Source: Adiantum capillus-veneris (lineage: Eukaryota; Streptophyta; Polypodiopsida; Polypodiales; Pteridaceae). From it: a stretch of 64,000 nt of DNA. The notes beneath the pieces are model-generated. The model ran no database searches and was not told the origin of the DNA. It worked only from the letters and a program-made list of their open reading frames with translations. Numbering within the stretch: position 1 is the stretch's first letter; each line of letters opens with the position of its first letter. The stretch covers positions 22,063,484-22,127,483 of the forward strand of contig CM043968.1 in assembly GCA_014529385.2 (NCBI GenBank). Direction: 5' to 3'. The position numbers and the translations under genes were made by a program. Below, one piece after another: positions 37,290-47,637 of this stretch.

Positions 37290-37545
37290 AGAAAGTCATA
37301 GGTTTAGGATTTAGTTTTTATATTTAAGTTAGAGTTTATGTTTAGATTTAATGCTAGAGATTTGGGTTTAGGTTTAGGATTTGACTCTATATTTAAGGTT
37401 TAGTGCACAAGTAGGGATATTTTATGATACTTAGTGATGAGAGCTTAGGTTTAGATTTAAGATTAGATTTTGGATTTAGCTTTTATATTTAAGTTTAGTT
37501 GTAGGATATATCATGGTTTAAATTTAGACTAAGGTTTATGGTTAT
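37290..37545 (+). repeat. Degenerate telomere-like GGTTTAG repeats
   Basis: A 250-bp run of imperfect words such as GGTTTAGGATTTAG and GGGTTTAGGTTTAGG mixed with TTTAAGTTTAG. This looks like decayed TTTAGGG repeats. It lies just outside the TGCAT duplication of the LARD-like element. Confidence 0.55.
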
Positions 37546-37751
37546 GTTTGCAGTAGTTTGCATGTAGCTCACATGAGATTAGGTATGTAGTTGTTTGCAA
37601 GCTCTCACGTGCAAACGGCTCATGGCGGACAAGGCGTTGTGAGCTTGTAAGTAAGTAAATAGCTTATGTATGTAGTTGTTTGCAAGATATTTTTACATCC
37701 TCAAGATGAGTCAAGAAATGACTTTCTACTCTCTTCTCTCTACCTTCTCTA

Positions 37752-37754
<3 letters not shown>

Positions 37755-37830
<76 letters not shown>
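37755..37830. repeat. (CT)n microsatellite
   Basis: About 75 bp of nearly perfect CT dinucleotide, with degenerate CT-rich DNA on both sides (37720-37870). The long Ser/Leu and Arg/Glu frames here are simple-sequence artefacts. Confidence 0.95.
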
Positions 37831-37834
<4 letters not shown>

Positions 37835-37870
37835 GTCTATCTCTCTCTTTCTCCCTCTCTTTCTCTCCAC

Positions 37871-38425
37871 GGATGCGACATTAAATCGAAAAGATTTCAA
37901 CGGCATAGTACCTCAGAATGGAGGCGGGCATGCAATATGCACAGTAATCCATTGAACAAGGAGCTACTATGAGTAAATGAAAGGCAAAAAGAAGCATAAT
38001 AAAGAATCTCTTCTTCAAAGCACTCTAGAGAAGCGGGAGCACTCTCACACCGCGCATATCGCAAAACGGTGGCTTCATTTACAACCATAGCTCTTCAGGT
38101 AGTTTACACTAGGGAATGGCTATAGGTGATCAAGAGGCAAAGGGGTTTTTTCCACTACATGCATTGTCATGTAGACGTGGGTGTGTAGATTTTTTGTACC
38201 CACAAATATAGGCATTGAAAAATAAAGAGGAGATTAAAACCGGATGGTTCTGATCTCCGTGCACCTCTAGACCGAGGTGTGCAGGGATCGGACATGGCTA
38301 GAGAATTTGAGGTAGTTTACAATGTGATCTATGGTTTCTTGATTATGAAGGATATTAAGAGAGAGATGGAGGAGAGTAAGAGAAGATTAAATTTATGTTT
38401 AGGGTTCAAGGTTTTTACATTCATT
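37871..38425. other. No gene recognised
   Basis: Unique-looking sequence between the CT repeat and the CACTA transposase remnant. A CACTAC word at 38155-38160 could be a worn CACTA terminus, but I cannot find its partner, so the left end of the transposon is not fixed. Confidence 0.4.
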
Positions 38426-41025
38426 ATGAGTAGTGACAACGATGTGGGGCCGTCCAGTCGAAACGCCTATCTCTCAACAAGGATCTTATGTCCTTGTAAT
38501 CACTGCAAACATGACGTGCAACGGAGAAGACGCATTTCTTTGCAACATGTTCACGAATTTGGCGAGTTTGACCCATCTATTATAGATTGAGTTGTTGCCA
38601 AGCTAATGCCAATTACAACTCGTCGGACTGTGACACTGGCCAACATGCAGCAATCGTGCAACAACCCAATAGACGTGTTCATAGGCACTTTACTCACCCT
38701 CTAAGATCTTGGAGGGTGATCATACAGAGTAGATTCCCAACTAGGCTATGTTTGAGCCCGAGATCAACAAAATGATTGAGACAATGATGGATTCAAAAAG
38801 GCTTATCTATGATGACATGAAAAGTGAGACTGATACGCAATTGTATGGTGGAGCATGAGTATTTAGATTGAAGGCACTCTTGGTTCTTCTCCACATGCGG
38901 GCAAAGTTTGGATGGAGTGACACTAGCGTCACAACACTTTTTAGGTGATCTATTACAATGTGTCTGCTTAAATAAAAAACTCTAAATGTATATGTACCAA
39001 ATTACTTACACAAGTGCTTTGCGTATTTTCTCTATACAGGTTGCTCAAAGCGCACATACTGCCAGCTGATAATGTGATGCCAGATCCCAGAGAATTAGCA
39101 AGAAAGATCTTGTGAAACTTGGGGATGAATTAAAATTTCATTTTCGCTTGTCCTAACAACTACATTCTTTTCAGAGGGGATTCCGAGAATGTGATTTCGA
39201 GAGATTTCGAGTACATCTCCACGGATAAAAAGTTCCACAGAAGGTGTTGTGATACTTTTCTCTACTGCCTCGCATCAAGAATTTCTTTGAATTCAAGTCC
39301 ATGGCCACTCTAGCATCATGGCACAAGAAGAATAGATGTTCAGACGGTGTGCTACAGATCCCTACAGATTGTGTGCGGCATGGAAGCATATAGATGACAC
39401 ATGGCTGGATTCTGCCAGGGAAGCTCAAAATTTGCACATCGACCTGGCTATGGATGGCATAAATCCATTTGGTGAGAGGTCAAAACCTTACAATGTATGG
39501 CCAGTTGTCATTGTCAGCTACAACATTCCCCCGTGGTTGACGACCAAGAAGGGGCACCTATTTCTAAGCTTGATTGTGTCGGGGCGGTTTAAAGTGAAAA
39601 ATATGGATGTGTATCTTCGTCCACTATTGAAAGAGCTACAACAATTGTGGATTGGCATAGAAGTGGAGGATATGAGCCGAACACTGGTCGACGCAATGCC
39701 TTGAGCAGAGGCATTCTGATATGGACCATGCATGACTATCTCGGACTAAAAATAGAATGCTCGGGTGATACTCAAACTCAAACAATATAAACCTTTGGAT
39801 TTCTCATGTGGATTTATTGTCATGCAGGGCTCTAGACAAGCAGATATATAGCATGCATCACATGTGGCCCTAGAATTAATGCACGTCGGGCATCTCACTC
39901 AAGAAGAAAACCTACAAAGGTCATCAAGTGCATCTTCCAGAGGATCACGAGTTACAAGATGGTTTTTTGGGAAGAGAACGGCCAAAATTGTTTGCTCGAG
40001 CAAGATTAGAGCAGAGGAGATGTGTGATGATAGTTTGCCCCGAGGGAAAGAAGAGATTCTCTCTATGGCACGAGTTTCCATATTGAACCAGACTCATGAT
40101 CAATCACTTGCTCGATCCAATGCACATATTCAAGAATGTGAGTAATCTAATGTGGGACCATCTCATCGACAAGAAAGATGGTTTGGGAGGTAGAATTGAC
40201 CTTAAGAATGTGAATCATATGGAGAAATACTGGCCGCAAACAAAACCCGATGGATCAATAAAACTCCCTAAAGCACCATGGATTTTGACAAGAGGCCATG
40301 AATGCAAACTAAAAGAGATCATTCGATCCATGAATTATGTCCACTGGCATAATGCACTTGCTCTGAACATGTTTCACTAAAGAAGGGAAGATTACTGGTT
40401 TGAAGTCACACAATTGGCATAAAATGTTTCACGTATGTTTGAAGTGAAATAGATAGTGGGAATTGTGTATCATATCCGTGTGTGGACTTTAATCCATTGC
40501 TAGACTTGTTTTGCATTTTATTTTACCAGTGGCCATTGAGAGGTTGTTTGTTCCCTAGCGTCCGTACCACAATCTACAAACTTGCGAAGTTGATCCAATG
40601 GATCTCCCAGAAGGAGATTGATGTGGGTTCCATACCATCTGCCAAAATAAAAGTTGTAGAGGTTGTTTGCATGTTTGAGAAACACTTTCCTACTACTATG
40701 CTAACCATTCAAGTGCATCTTCTTGTTCACATAGTTGATGAGGTGGAAATAGCACGCACAATGCATTCTAGATGGATGTTTTTTTAGAACGTTTCACGAA
40801 AATGCTCAAGGGATATGTGCAGGAGAAGGCACATACAAAGGGTAGCATGGAAGAGGGTTGACTGGTTTTAGAGTTCCTAGTTTACATTAGAGAGTGGCTA
40901 TACGGAGTTGATCGTGCTCGAGATACGCTTTGGTGCACCATAGATGATGAGCACATATCTAGGATTGTGATGTGCAATCTCAATGTTGAAAAGAAAACAA
41001 CGGAATATCTAGAGGCTAAGATCAA
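38426..41025 (+). pseudogene. CACTA (En/Spm) TNP2-type transposase, frame-broken
   Basis: Remnant of the TNP2 transposase of CACTA DNA transposons. Pieces in correct order but changing frame: the N-terminal Cys-rich associated domain (LCPCNHCKHD, about 38485); GWSDTS (about 38915); LPADNVMPD (about 39058); CPNNYILFRGDSE (about 39150-39195); WKHIDDTW...LAMDGINPFG...NMDVYLRPLLKEL (39336-39704); IWTMHDY (about 39720); LPEDHELQDG (about 39935); and DPMHIFKNVSNLMWDHL through a Leu/Ile-rich part (40096-40380). It continues with KHFPTTMLTIQVHLLVHIVDE and a terminal RWMFF (40482-40787). Two possible introns (about 38945-39044 and 39755-39827) end in CAG. Several stops and frameshifts make it inactive. 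Confidence 0.82.
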
Positions 41026-41257
41026 TTGATTTTTCATGCTTCACAATCCAGTGATGCTAAAGTTGATTTCACAGTACGAGGATGCAAGGCAAGATCAACA
41101 AAGGGCATGAATTGTGTGGAGACGGAGAATGCATTATCCAGCGGGTCTAGAGAGTCTATCAACATTCATAAACATTTAACATTTAACTTTAGAGAACAAG
41201 TGGTATGGAAGCACTCATATAAGTTATGTGGCTCTTGCATGTGGTATTCCACCTCTA
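41026..41257 (+). other. Downstream of CACTA transposase, unrecognised
   Basis: A 79-codon open frame (41026-41265) with no motif I recognise. It could be a worn C-terminal part or flank of the CACTA element. Confidence 0.3.
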
Positions 41258-41384
41258 CACCCTAATCTATTCCTAAATACTAATCTTATCAATCTACTCT
41301 CTACCTAGACTCTACATCTATCCTCTACCCTCTAAACATAGAGAGAGAGAGAGGTAGACAACGATAAATCTCTACACTCTGCCT
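41258..41384. repeat. CT-rich simple-sequence block (left part)
   Basis: Degenerate CTCTAC/CTCTATC repeats with a small (GA)n at about 41340-41352. The same kind of sequence resumes at 48832, so the chromovirus inserted into, or replaced part of, one CT-rich block. Confidence 0.7.
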
Positions 41385-41622
41385 AGACTTTTGGAGGGGG
41401 GACCGGCTCCATGCAAATCCGGTCCTCAACTATTGTCAATAGCTTAATTTCTCTCTCTTTTGAAAGTATTGTCGATGCTATCTAACTAGGTGTTATGCTT
41501 TTTGTTGCTCTCTCCACCCAAGCACTCTTGTAATTCTCATTAGGAATCTATTCTAATGAAATGCCCACTATGTTCATGCTAATTTCCGCTACACATAAGT
41601 TATTAGGCCATTAAATGTTACA
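41385..41622 (+). repeat. 5' LTR, truncated to its last 238 bp
   Basis: Matches the last 238 bp of the 3' LTR with a single mismatch (T for G near 41507). The upstream 1.4 kb of the LTR, which would hold the promoter, is missing, and CT-rich DNA takes its place from 41384 leftward. Confidence 0.9.
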
Positions 41623-41637
41623 TTGGTATTAGAGCTC
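41623..41637 (+). promoter_or_regulatory. Primer-binding site (initiator Met tRNA)
   Basis: TTGGTATTAGAGCTC directly follows the LTR end ATGTTACA. It matches the usual plant TGGTATCAGAGC site except for one T in place of C. Confidence 0.85.
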
Positions 41638-42039
41638 AAGGTTTCTCTTTTCTTGCTCAAGAAGGGAGGTCCTCAAGCTAGCTACAAATGGTTGGTATTA
41701 TTAATTGCTTGTGAGTAAGTAGAATAGGGATTTTTCAACCTTGCAATGCGCCTGCCTTTGTGCAGTTAACGGGGCATCACCGTCGAGAGCTATGGTCTTA
41801 ATAGTGGAGTCCTACGGGGCTTGCCTACGGCTTAACCACTATTGAGCTATTAGAAGCTTGACAGGAGCCGGTGTTGTTTTGGTGTCGAAAGACCCTCTCT
41901 TCTATTCCTTGCAATTAATGGTATTCGAGCCGCGGGTACAGTAGCTTGAGTGCTTTTTCTAAAGGGGTAAAGAGGAGTAGCAACTAGGGCTTGAAGTGCC
42001 AAAGTACACCTAAAAATTTTACACCTAAAAGTTATTAGA

Positions 42040-43203
42040 ATGGCTGACAATAGTAAAGAGAGTGAAATTAATGTTGATAACTTTGATTTTGCTCATGAGC
42101 AAGCTACTAATGATGCTTCAATGCTTGTTAACTATCTTGTTACTAGGCTTCAACAAGCCATGGGCAATCCATCTCTCCAAAGTGAAGTGCAACGGCAGCT
42201 TCGTGCTCATGGGATTCTCCAAGCTCATCACCATGACGAGAGAACACCTGGGAAGCCTCCTTGTGAGACTACCAAAAGAGGTCTCTCTCCGATTCGGGAA
42301 GAAGAAGAGAATCCATATGAAGGGCTCAACAATTTACTTCTTGACGATGCATCTCCTTCCCAAAGGAGAACTCAAGAGCCTCCACCGAAGGAATGAGAAA
42401 GAAGCGAGTCTCCCGCCACCCGACGGAGATGGCTCCACGAAGACGGCGGGCTAAACGCTCTCCATCACCACCAAAGCGGAGAAGACCATCATATTCTTCT
42501 CCCCACCACAATACAAAGAGGGATGATAAAAAGCAAGAGAAGAAAAAGGCGAGAAAGAGGACACCCTCTTCTCCATCTTCTTCATCCTCTTCCTCTTATG
42601 AAAGCTATGGTGAAGACGACAAAGATCAAGACAAGAAAAAGGCAATCCTATGCCGCATGGAAGAGGTCGTCCAAGCTGAAGAAATTCAAAGAGGGAGGGA
42701 AGAGCATCTCTTTCCTTACCTATGATGGTACCTTTGGTGCCACGGACAAAGTCTTGGCCTTTATCCAGCAATTCGATGCGGCGTTTGGAGATGAGGGCTT
42801 CACGGAATCCTCTAAGCTACGCCATGTAGCTATGCACTTTCAAAAGTCCGCCAGACAATGGTGGTCTAGCCTACGAGCCAACGGTGAAGCTCCACGAACA
42901 TGGAAAGCTTTAAGAGCTTCCATTATGAAGCAGTTTTTGGCCACCGATGCCAAAGACAAAGTACTCACCGAATGGCGAAGCTTAAAGCTCTCTCCCAATG
43001 AATCTATCCACAAATATGTAGACAAGTTTTGGGACCTACAACTCAAAGCCACTGTCTTCAAAAAGTTGGATTTTGGAGAGCAAAAGCAACAATTTTGTGC
43101 GGGCTTAACCGAAGAAATGGCGGAGTATGTCAACTCCCAAAGGCCACGCACCATATCAGCGGTAATACACCATACTATGGTGGCCTCTTGAATCAATTTC
43201 CAA
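42040..43203 (+). pseudogene. gag of the chromovirus, frameshifted
   Basis: Capsid-type gag. Its N-terminus (42040-42396, 118 codons) is acidic and Gln-rich and ends in a stop. The sequence most like a plant gag then continues one frame over (42393 to about 42640) as a basic, serine-rich linker with a Ser run, and returns to the first frame at about 42645 for the capsid core. The core reads LTYDGTFGATDKVLAFIQQF, then QWWSSLRANGEAPRTWKALR, and ends near RTISAVIHHTMVAS at a TGA (43189-43191). The two shifts compensate, so a one-base change and its reverse are likely. The zinc knuckle lies downstream in the next open frame. The start at 42040 is the first ATG of a long frame after a 400-bp leader. 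Confidence 0.82.
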
Positions 43204-45345
43204 ATGGGGGTTAAAAGAAATAATAAACCCCCGGAAAACAAGGGTTCCAATGAGCCTAAGGGGAAGGACAATGTCCAAAAGTCTCCTAAGAGAAACTCCA
43301 ACAAAGCTAAAGAGAAGGGAGTTTACAAAGGTAAGAATAAACTCTCTCCTGAAGAGCTTGAGCGTTATCGTAAAGATAACCGGTGTTTCAAGTGCGGCGA
43401 ACAAGGGCATGCGTACCGCGCTTGTCCCCAAAAGAACAACCGCCAAGATCCTCCTAGAGCTTCCTTGGTTGAAATCCAAGAGGAGGAGACTCACCAAACT
43501 CACCACAAAGGATCTCCTCTATGCCATGCTTGGGGCAAGGTAAGAGAACATGATGCTTTTATTCTCTTTGACCCTGGTTCTACTCACAATTTTATATCTA
43601 TAGAGTTGGCCACCAAGCTAGGAATACAATCCTACGAGATGGGAGATGTCCTACCCGCAGTCAGTGCCTTCAAGGGGCAAGAAGCTTCAGTCACTCCCGT
43701 AATCGGGAAATTGAGGCTTCATGTCCAAGGCTATGTGGACAAAGAGGACTTCTTTATCTCTCCTCTCAAGCATGAGGATGTAATCCTAGGGGCACCATGG
43801 TTTGACCGCCTGGCTGCCGATGTTAAATTTCCTGAAAGGAGAATCTCCTTTAAGTTCAGGGAAAAAGACATGTATATAGATGCTAAGGAAATGGGTAACA
43901 CCATCCCCATTGTACATACACCAGCTTTCAACAAGTCAATAAAGAGCTCTATTTCCGTGTACATGATTTTTGTTAAAGACTCTCAAAATGAACCTAATGC
44001 TTTAGCAAAAGAAAATAAAAGCAACCAAAAGGAATTAGAGTTATCCAATTTTCTCAAGGGGTTTCAAGATGTTTTTATTGACGACATCCCTTGTGAGCTA
44101 CCTCCTAAACGAGGTAATGATGACCATGCAATTGAACTTCTTCCAGGAAGTTCACCGCCTAATAAACCTCCTTATAGAGTTTCTCAAGCTCAACAAGAGG
44201 AGATTATGCGGCAAGTGCATGAGTTAGTTGAGAAGGGTATGGTTAGGCCAAGCTCATCTCCATTTTGCTCACCTGTGCTATTAGTGCAAAAGAAAGACGA
44301 CACATATCGTATGTGTGTCGACTATAGAGCACTAAATAGGATCACTATCAAGAATAGGTTTCCCGTTCCACAGGTAGAAGACCTATTTGATAAGCTACAA
44401 GGATCGACCTACTTCAGTAGGATTGACCTAAAAAGTGGCTATCATCAAATAAGGATAGTTGATCAAGACATTGTAAAGACCGCATTTCGTACTACATGTG
44501 GTCTTTACGAATACATTGTCATGCCTTTTGGCTTGACCAATGCACCAGCCACATTCAACCGCTTGATGGAGAAGCTGTTCAGGCCTCATCGAACCTTCAC
44601 TGGAGTGTTCTTTGATGATATTATCATCTACTCTAATTCATTGGAGGAACACAAGCAACACCTCCAGGTAATATTTCAAGTTTTAAGAGAGAATAAACTT
44701 TATGTCAATCGAAAGAAAAGTGAATTTTTCTTGCAAGAGATTCAGTATTTAGGTCACATTATCTCTCAAGATGGCATCCAAATGGATCCATCCAAGTTAG
44801 AGGTAATAAAAGGATGGCCTAAACCAAGGAATCTTCATGAACTAAGAAGCTTCATAGAAAAGTTCTCACAAATTGCGAGACCATTACATGACCTAATAAA
44901 GAAAAGCGTTAGGTATACATGGTCTGCTAAGGAGAACAATGCTTTCGAAAAGCTTATCTCTCAACCTGTGCTTACACTACCGGATCTCTCAAAACCATTT
45001 GAGGTCCAATGCGATGCTTGTGGTGATTGCCTTGGAGCTGTTTTGCTCCAAGAAGGGCACGCCATAGGCTATGAGAGTCGAAGGCTCGACCCTGTTGAGC
45101 AAGCTCTAGGCATATACGAAAAGGAACTCCTTGCAGTTCTACATGCCTTAGACTCATGGAAGCACTATTTATTGGGGACTCCTTTCATTCTGCGAACGGA
45201 TCACCAAAGTCTTAAGTACTTCATGACGCAGACCAAGCTCTCCGACAAACAAATGAGGTGGGCAAATTTCCTTTCGCAATTTCATTTTCATATTGCTCAC
45301 ATTGCTGGCAAGCATAATCAAGTAGCCGATGCACTCTCAAGATGA
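43204..45345 (+). CDS. Ty3/gypsy zinc knuckle-protease-RT-RNase H polyprotein segment
   Basis: 713 codons. A CX2CX4HX4C zinc knuckle (residues 61-74), aspartic protease with DPG at 123-125 (Asp kept, Pro in place of the usual Ser/Thr), and RT with VDYRALN (372-378), [12 protein letters not shown] (404-415) and FFDDIIIYS (469-477), all three catalytic Asp present. RNase H has Asp604, the YEKELLA region near 638-644, TDHQ (665-668) and ADALSR at the end. Compared with the array copies it lacks ten residues (the YYRRFI region, after residue 550) and four residues (after residue 584) in the RT-RNase H linker. Both gaps are in frame and sit at short direct repeats. The true start is upstream in gag; ATG 43204 is only the first Met after a stop. 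The frame ends at a TGA where integrase should continue. Confidence 0.9.
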   Translation: MGVKRNNKPPENKGSNEPKGKDNVQKSPKRNSNKAKEKGVYKGKNKLSPEELERYRKDNRCFKCGEQGHAYRACPQKNNRQDPPRASLVEIQEEETHQTHHKGSPLCHAWGKVREHDAFILFDPGSTHNFISIELATKLGIQSYEMGDVLPAVSAFKGQEASVTPVIGKLRLHVQGYVDKEDFFISPLKHEDVILGAPWFDRLAADVKFPERRISFKFREKDMYIDAKEMGNTIPIVHTPAFNKSIKSSISVYMIFVKDSQNEPNALAKENKSNQKELELSNFLKGFQDVFIDDIPCELPPKRGNDDHAIELLPGSSPPNKPPYRVSQAQQEEIMRQVHELVEKGMVRPSSSPFCSPVLLVQKKDDTYRMCVDYRALNRITIKNRFPVPQVEDLFDKLQGSTYFSRIDLKSGYHQIRIVDQDIVKTAFRTTCGLYEYIVMPFGLTNAPATFNRLMEKLFRPHRTFTGVFFDDIIIYSNSLEEHKQHLQVIFQVLRENKLYVNRKKSEFFLQEIQYLGHIISQDGIQMDPSKLEVIKGWPKPRNLHELRSFIEKFSQIARPLHDLIKKSVRYTWSAKENNAFEKLISQPVLTLPDLSKPFEVQCDACGDCLGAVLLQEGHAIGYESRRLDPVEQALGIYEKELLAVLHALDSWKHYLLGTPFILRTDHQSLKYFMTQTKLSDKQMRWANFLSQFHFHIAHIAGKHNQVADALSR

Positions 45346-45351
45346 CCGAGA

Positions 45352-46506
45352 GTGAATGCGGTTTCCATAGCAACTCACAATGATCTATCTTCAATGATAG
45401 ATGAGTATGCTATTGATCCCGATTTTAGAGATGTGATTTCAGCCCTTGCATTAGGGAAGAAAGAAGAACCATTTACTTTACAAGATGGTTATCTTCTCTA
45501 TGGCAATAGACTATGCGTTACTAACTCCCTGCGTGAGAAAGTAATGTATGAATCTCATGCTCCCCCGTATGCGGGGCATAGAGGGATTCAGTCTACCTTA
45601 AAGGGAATTGAAACATATTTCTATTGGCCTACCATGAAAGTGAACATACAAGAGTATGTTTCCAAATGTGTGGCATGTCAAAAGAAAAAATTTGATAGAG
45701 GGAAGCAACCTGGATTGCTTCAACCCTTGCCAATCCCTAATTCACCATGGGAGAGCATATCCATGGATTTTATCTTTGGATTGCCTAAGTCTATCCATGG
45801 GAATATGGGAATATGGACGATAGTAGACAGGTTCAGTAAACAAGCTCATTTTATACCTGTCAAAAAGACTATCAAAGCCCATCAAATGGAAACTCTCTTC
45901 ATTTCACAAATTTTCAAATACCATGGCTTGCCAATGTCCATAGTGTCGGATAGAGATCCTAGAATGACCAGTAATTTCTGGAAGGGTCTCTTTGAGAATT
46001 TAGGGACAAGGCTAAATTTCTCTTCGGCCTATCATCCACAAACGGATGGCCAAAGTGAAATAGCTAACCTAACCATTCTCGATCTACTAAAATCCTATGT
46101 AACGGAAGTAGATCAAAGATCACAATGGGAGAAGTACTTACCCTTAGTGGAGTATGCTTACAATAACACTGTACATACTTCCACGGGAAAAGCACCTTTC
46201 GAGGTAATTGAGGGAAGATCAAAAAGTCCCTTTCTACTTAAGGTAAATGGGAAGATCTTCGCTGCAGATGAGTATAGCCGAGACCTACAAGAATCTTTCC
46301 AAAAGATTAAGGATGCTATCTCTATCTCACAGCAAAGGCAAAAGGCTGCTGCTGACAAGCACAGAAGAGGCCAAGCCTTTAAAGAAAACGATTGGGTCTT
46401 GTTAAAGTTTCCCAAGGCTCGATTAAGGCACACGACGGGCAAGAATCCTACGGGCCACCAAAAGTACTATGCTAAACTAGCAAAAAGGTACTATGGTCCC
46501 TTCTAG
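45352..46506 (+). CDS. Ty3/gypsy integrase segment
   Basis: 384 codons in the same frame as the upstream pol segment, separated by one TGA. It has the HHCC zinc-binding N-domain (His pair in HAPPYAGHRG, Cys pair in CVACQ) and the DDE core with Asp in SMDFIFG, Asp in VSDRDPRM and Glu in DGQSEIANL. The C-terminal GPY/F module starts at YYGPF, where a TAG ends the frame. It would join new cDNA copies to host DNA. Without read-through of the flanking stops it cannot be made as part of the polyprotein. Confidence 0.9.
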   Translation: MNAVSIATHNDLSSMIDEYAIDPDFRDVISALALGKKEEPFTLQDGYLLYGNRLCVTNSLREKVMYESHAPPYAGHRGIQSTLKGIETYFYWPTMKVNIQEYVSKCVACQKKKFDRGKQPGLLQPLPIPNSPWESISMDFIFGLPKSIHGNMGIWTIVDRFSKQAHFIPVKKTIKAHQMETLFISQIFKYHGLPMSIVSDRDPRMTSNFWKGLFENLGTRLNFSSAYHPQTDGQSEIANLTILDLLKSYVTEVDQRSQWEKYLPLVEYAYNNTVHTSTGKAPFEVIEGRSKSPFLLKVNGKIFAADEYSRDLQESFQKIKDAISISQQRQKAAADKHRRGQAFKENDWVLLKFPKARLRHTTGKNPTGHQKYYAKLAKRYYGPF

Positions 46507-46527
46507 ATTCTTAGGCCAATCAATGAC

Positions 46528-46845
46528 ATGGCCTATCAACTTAAGTTGCCCAATCATTGGCTCATACACAATGCTTTTCATGTGAGCCTATTAAAGCCTT
46601 ACAAAGGAGAGCCACCTCAAGAACCAACTATTGAAGACCCACCGGAGATCGAGGACCAAGAGGAGGTGCTGCAGCCCGAGTCCATTCTCCGACATGAAGA
46701 CAAGGTATTAAGAGGCGGTAAGACTATCCAACGATATCTTATTAAGTTTAAGAATTATCCTTTTGAAGATGCTAGATGGATGCAAGGAATACAATTAAAG
46801 GATAACCTAAACCTTGTCAATGCTTACAATGCTTCCCAAGAGTAA
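46528..46845 (+). CDS. Integrase C-terminus with chromodomain-like tail
   Basis: 105 codons, the in-frame continuation of integrase after the TAG at 46504. It starts with the rest of the GPY/F module (AYQLKLPNHW, FHVSLLKPY), has an acidic linker, then ILRHEDKVLRGGKTIQRYLI and KNYPFEDARWM, which match the fold-defining parts of integrase chromodomains that steer chromoviruses to marked heterochromatin. It ends at a TAA. It is short for a chromodomain, and the aromatic cage residues cannot all be assigned by eye. Confidence 0.75.
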   Translation: MAYQLKLPNHWLIHNAFHVSLLKPYKGEPPQEPTIEDPPEIEDQEEVLQPESILRHEDKVLRGGKTIQRYLIKFKNYPFEDARWMQGIQLKDNLNLVNAYNASQE

Positions 46846-47184
46846 GCAAATGTACAAAATGTTAAAAATGAACAAAGTTTTTGTCTTATAAGACTCTCTT
46901 TTTCTTTATTTGTGCACAAAAATAAAGTAGTATGCATGCTTAGATCAAGTTTGTGGAGACGACGTCTCCCAAACACCAAGTAGAGCTTGTCACTCTACTA
47001 TGGAAGACTGATAGGACTGATGTGCAGACATGCTTGCGGCAGCCTCAGGCTCTCAAGCGCCAAATGACTAGTCATCCATTATGGAATGATGTCGTAGGGT
47101 AACATAGGGATCCTCTACCCGCTAAGAAAAGGACATGAATATGCTTTATCTTCTCTACACCATAGTCGAGGACGACTATGATTT
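46846..47184 (+). other. 3' untranslated region of the chromovirus
   Basis: Non-coding sequence between the end of pol and the purine-rich tract. No gene or clear structure seen. Confidence 0.6.
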
Positions 47185-47198
47185 CAAGAGAGAGGTAA
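47185..47198 (+). promoter_or_regulatory. Polypurine tract of the chromovirus
   Basis: CAAGAGAGAGGTAA directly precedes the TGTCAT edge of the 3' LTR. It is purine-rich apart from its first C and one T. Confidence 0.6.
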
Positions 47199-47576
47199 TG
47201 TCATAATAATCAATATCTAATTCTCCTAAATGATTTTCTCATATTAAACTGATCATTTAATGTGGGGAGGTACCAGGGGAGAAAAAGCTAGAATATTGGT
47301 TAAGCTAGCAAACCGGCCACAGTAGGGATCCAAAGGAGGGAAAATAGGGATCAAAAGGGGGGGCCATCTGCAAAAGAGCCATGTGCAACAATGGGCTAAA
47401 AAGACCTTAAGGTTCAGCCCATTAAGACTTCCAAAATGCTAAGGTTCCAAAATTCAAAGGTTGTGTCCAAAGGTCAACCCTAGGGAAAATTGGATGCTTA
47501 GTGTGTGTACAAAAGTCTTCTTCAAAGCCTACAAAGGAGGGGGCGAGCCCATTTAGTAGGGGATGAGAGAGAAAGC

Positions 47577-47637
<61 letters not shown>

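Noticed and set aside
38153..38200. CACTAC at 38155 as the 5' terminus of the CACTA transposon
   Set aside because: No matching inverted GTAGTG end or 3-bp duplication could be found downstream of the transposase remnant.
43561..43590. DPG instead of DSG/DTG in the protease as a dead active site
   Set aside because: The catalytic Asp is kept, the same DPG occurs in the unrelated block at about 60.9 kb, and I recall DPG in other plant gypsy elements, so it is more likely a lineage variant.
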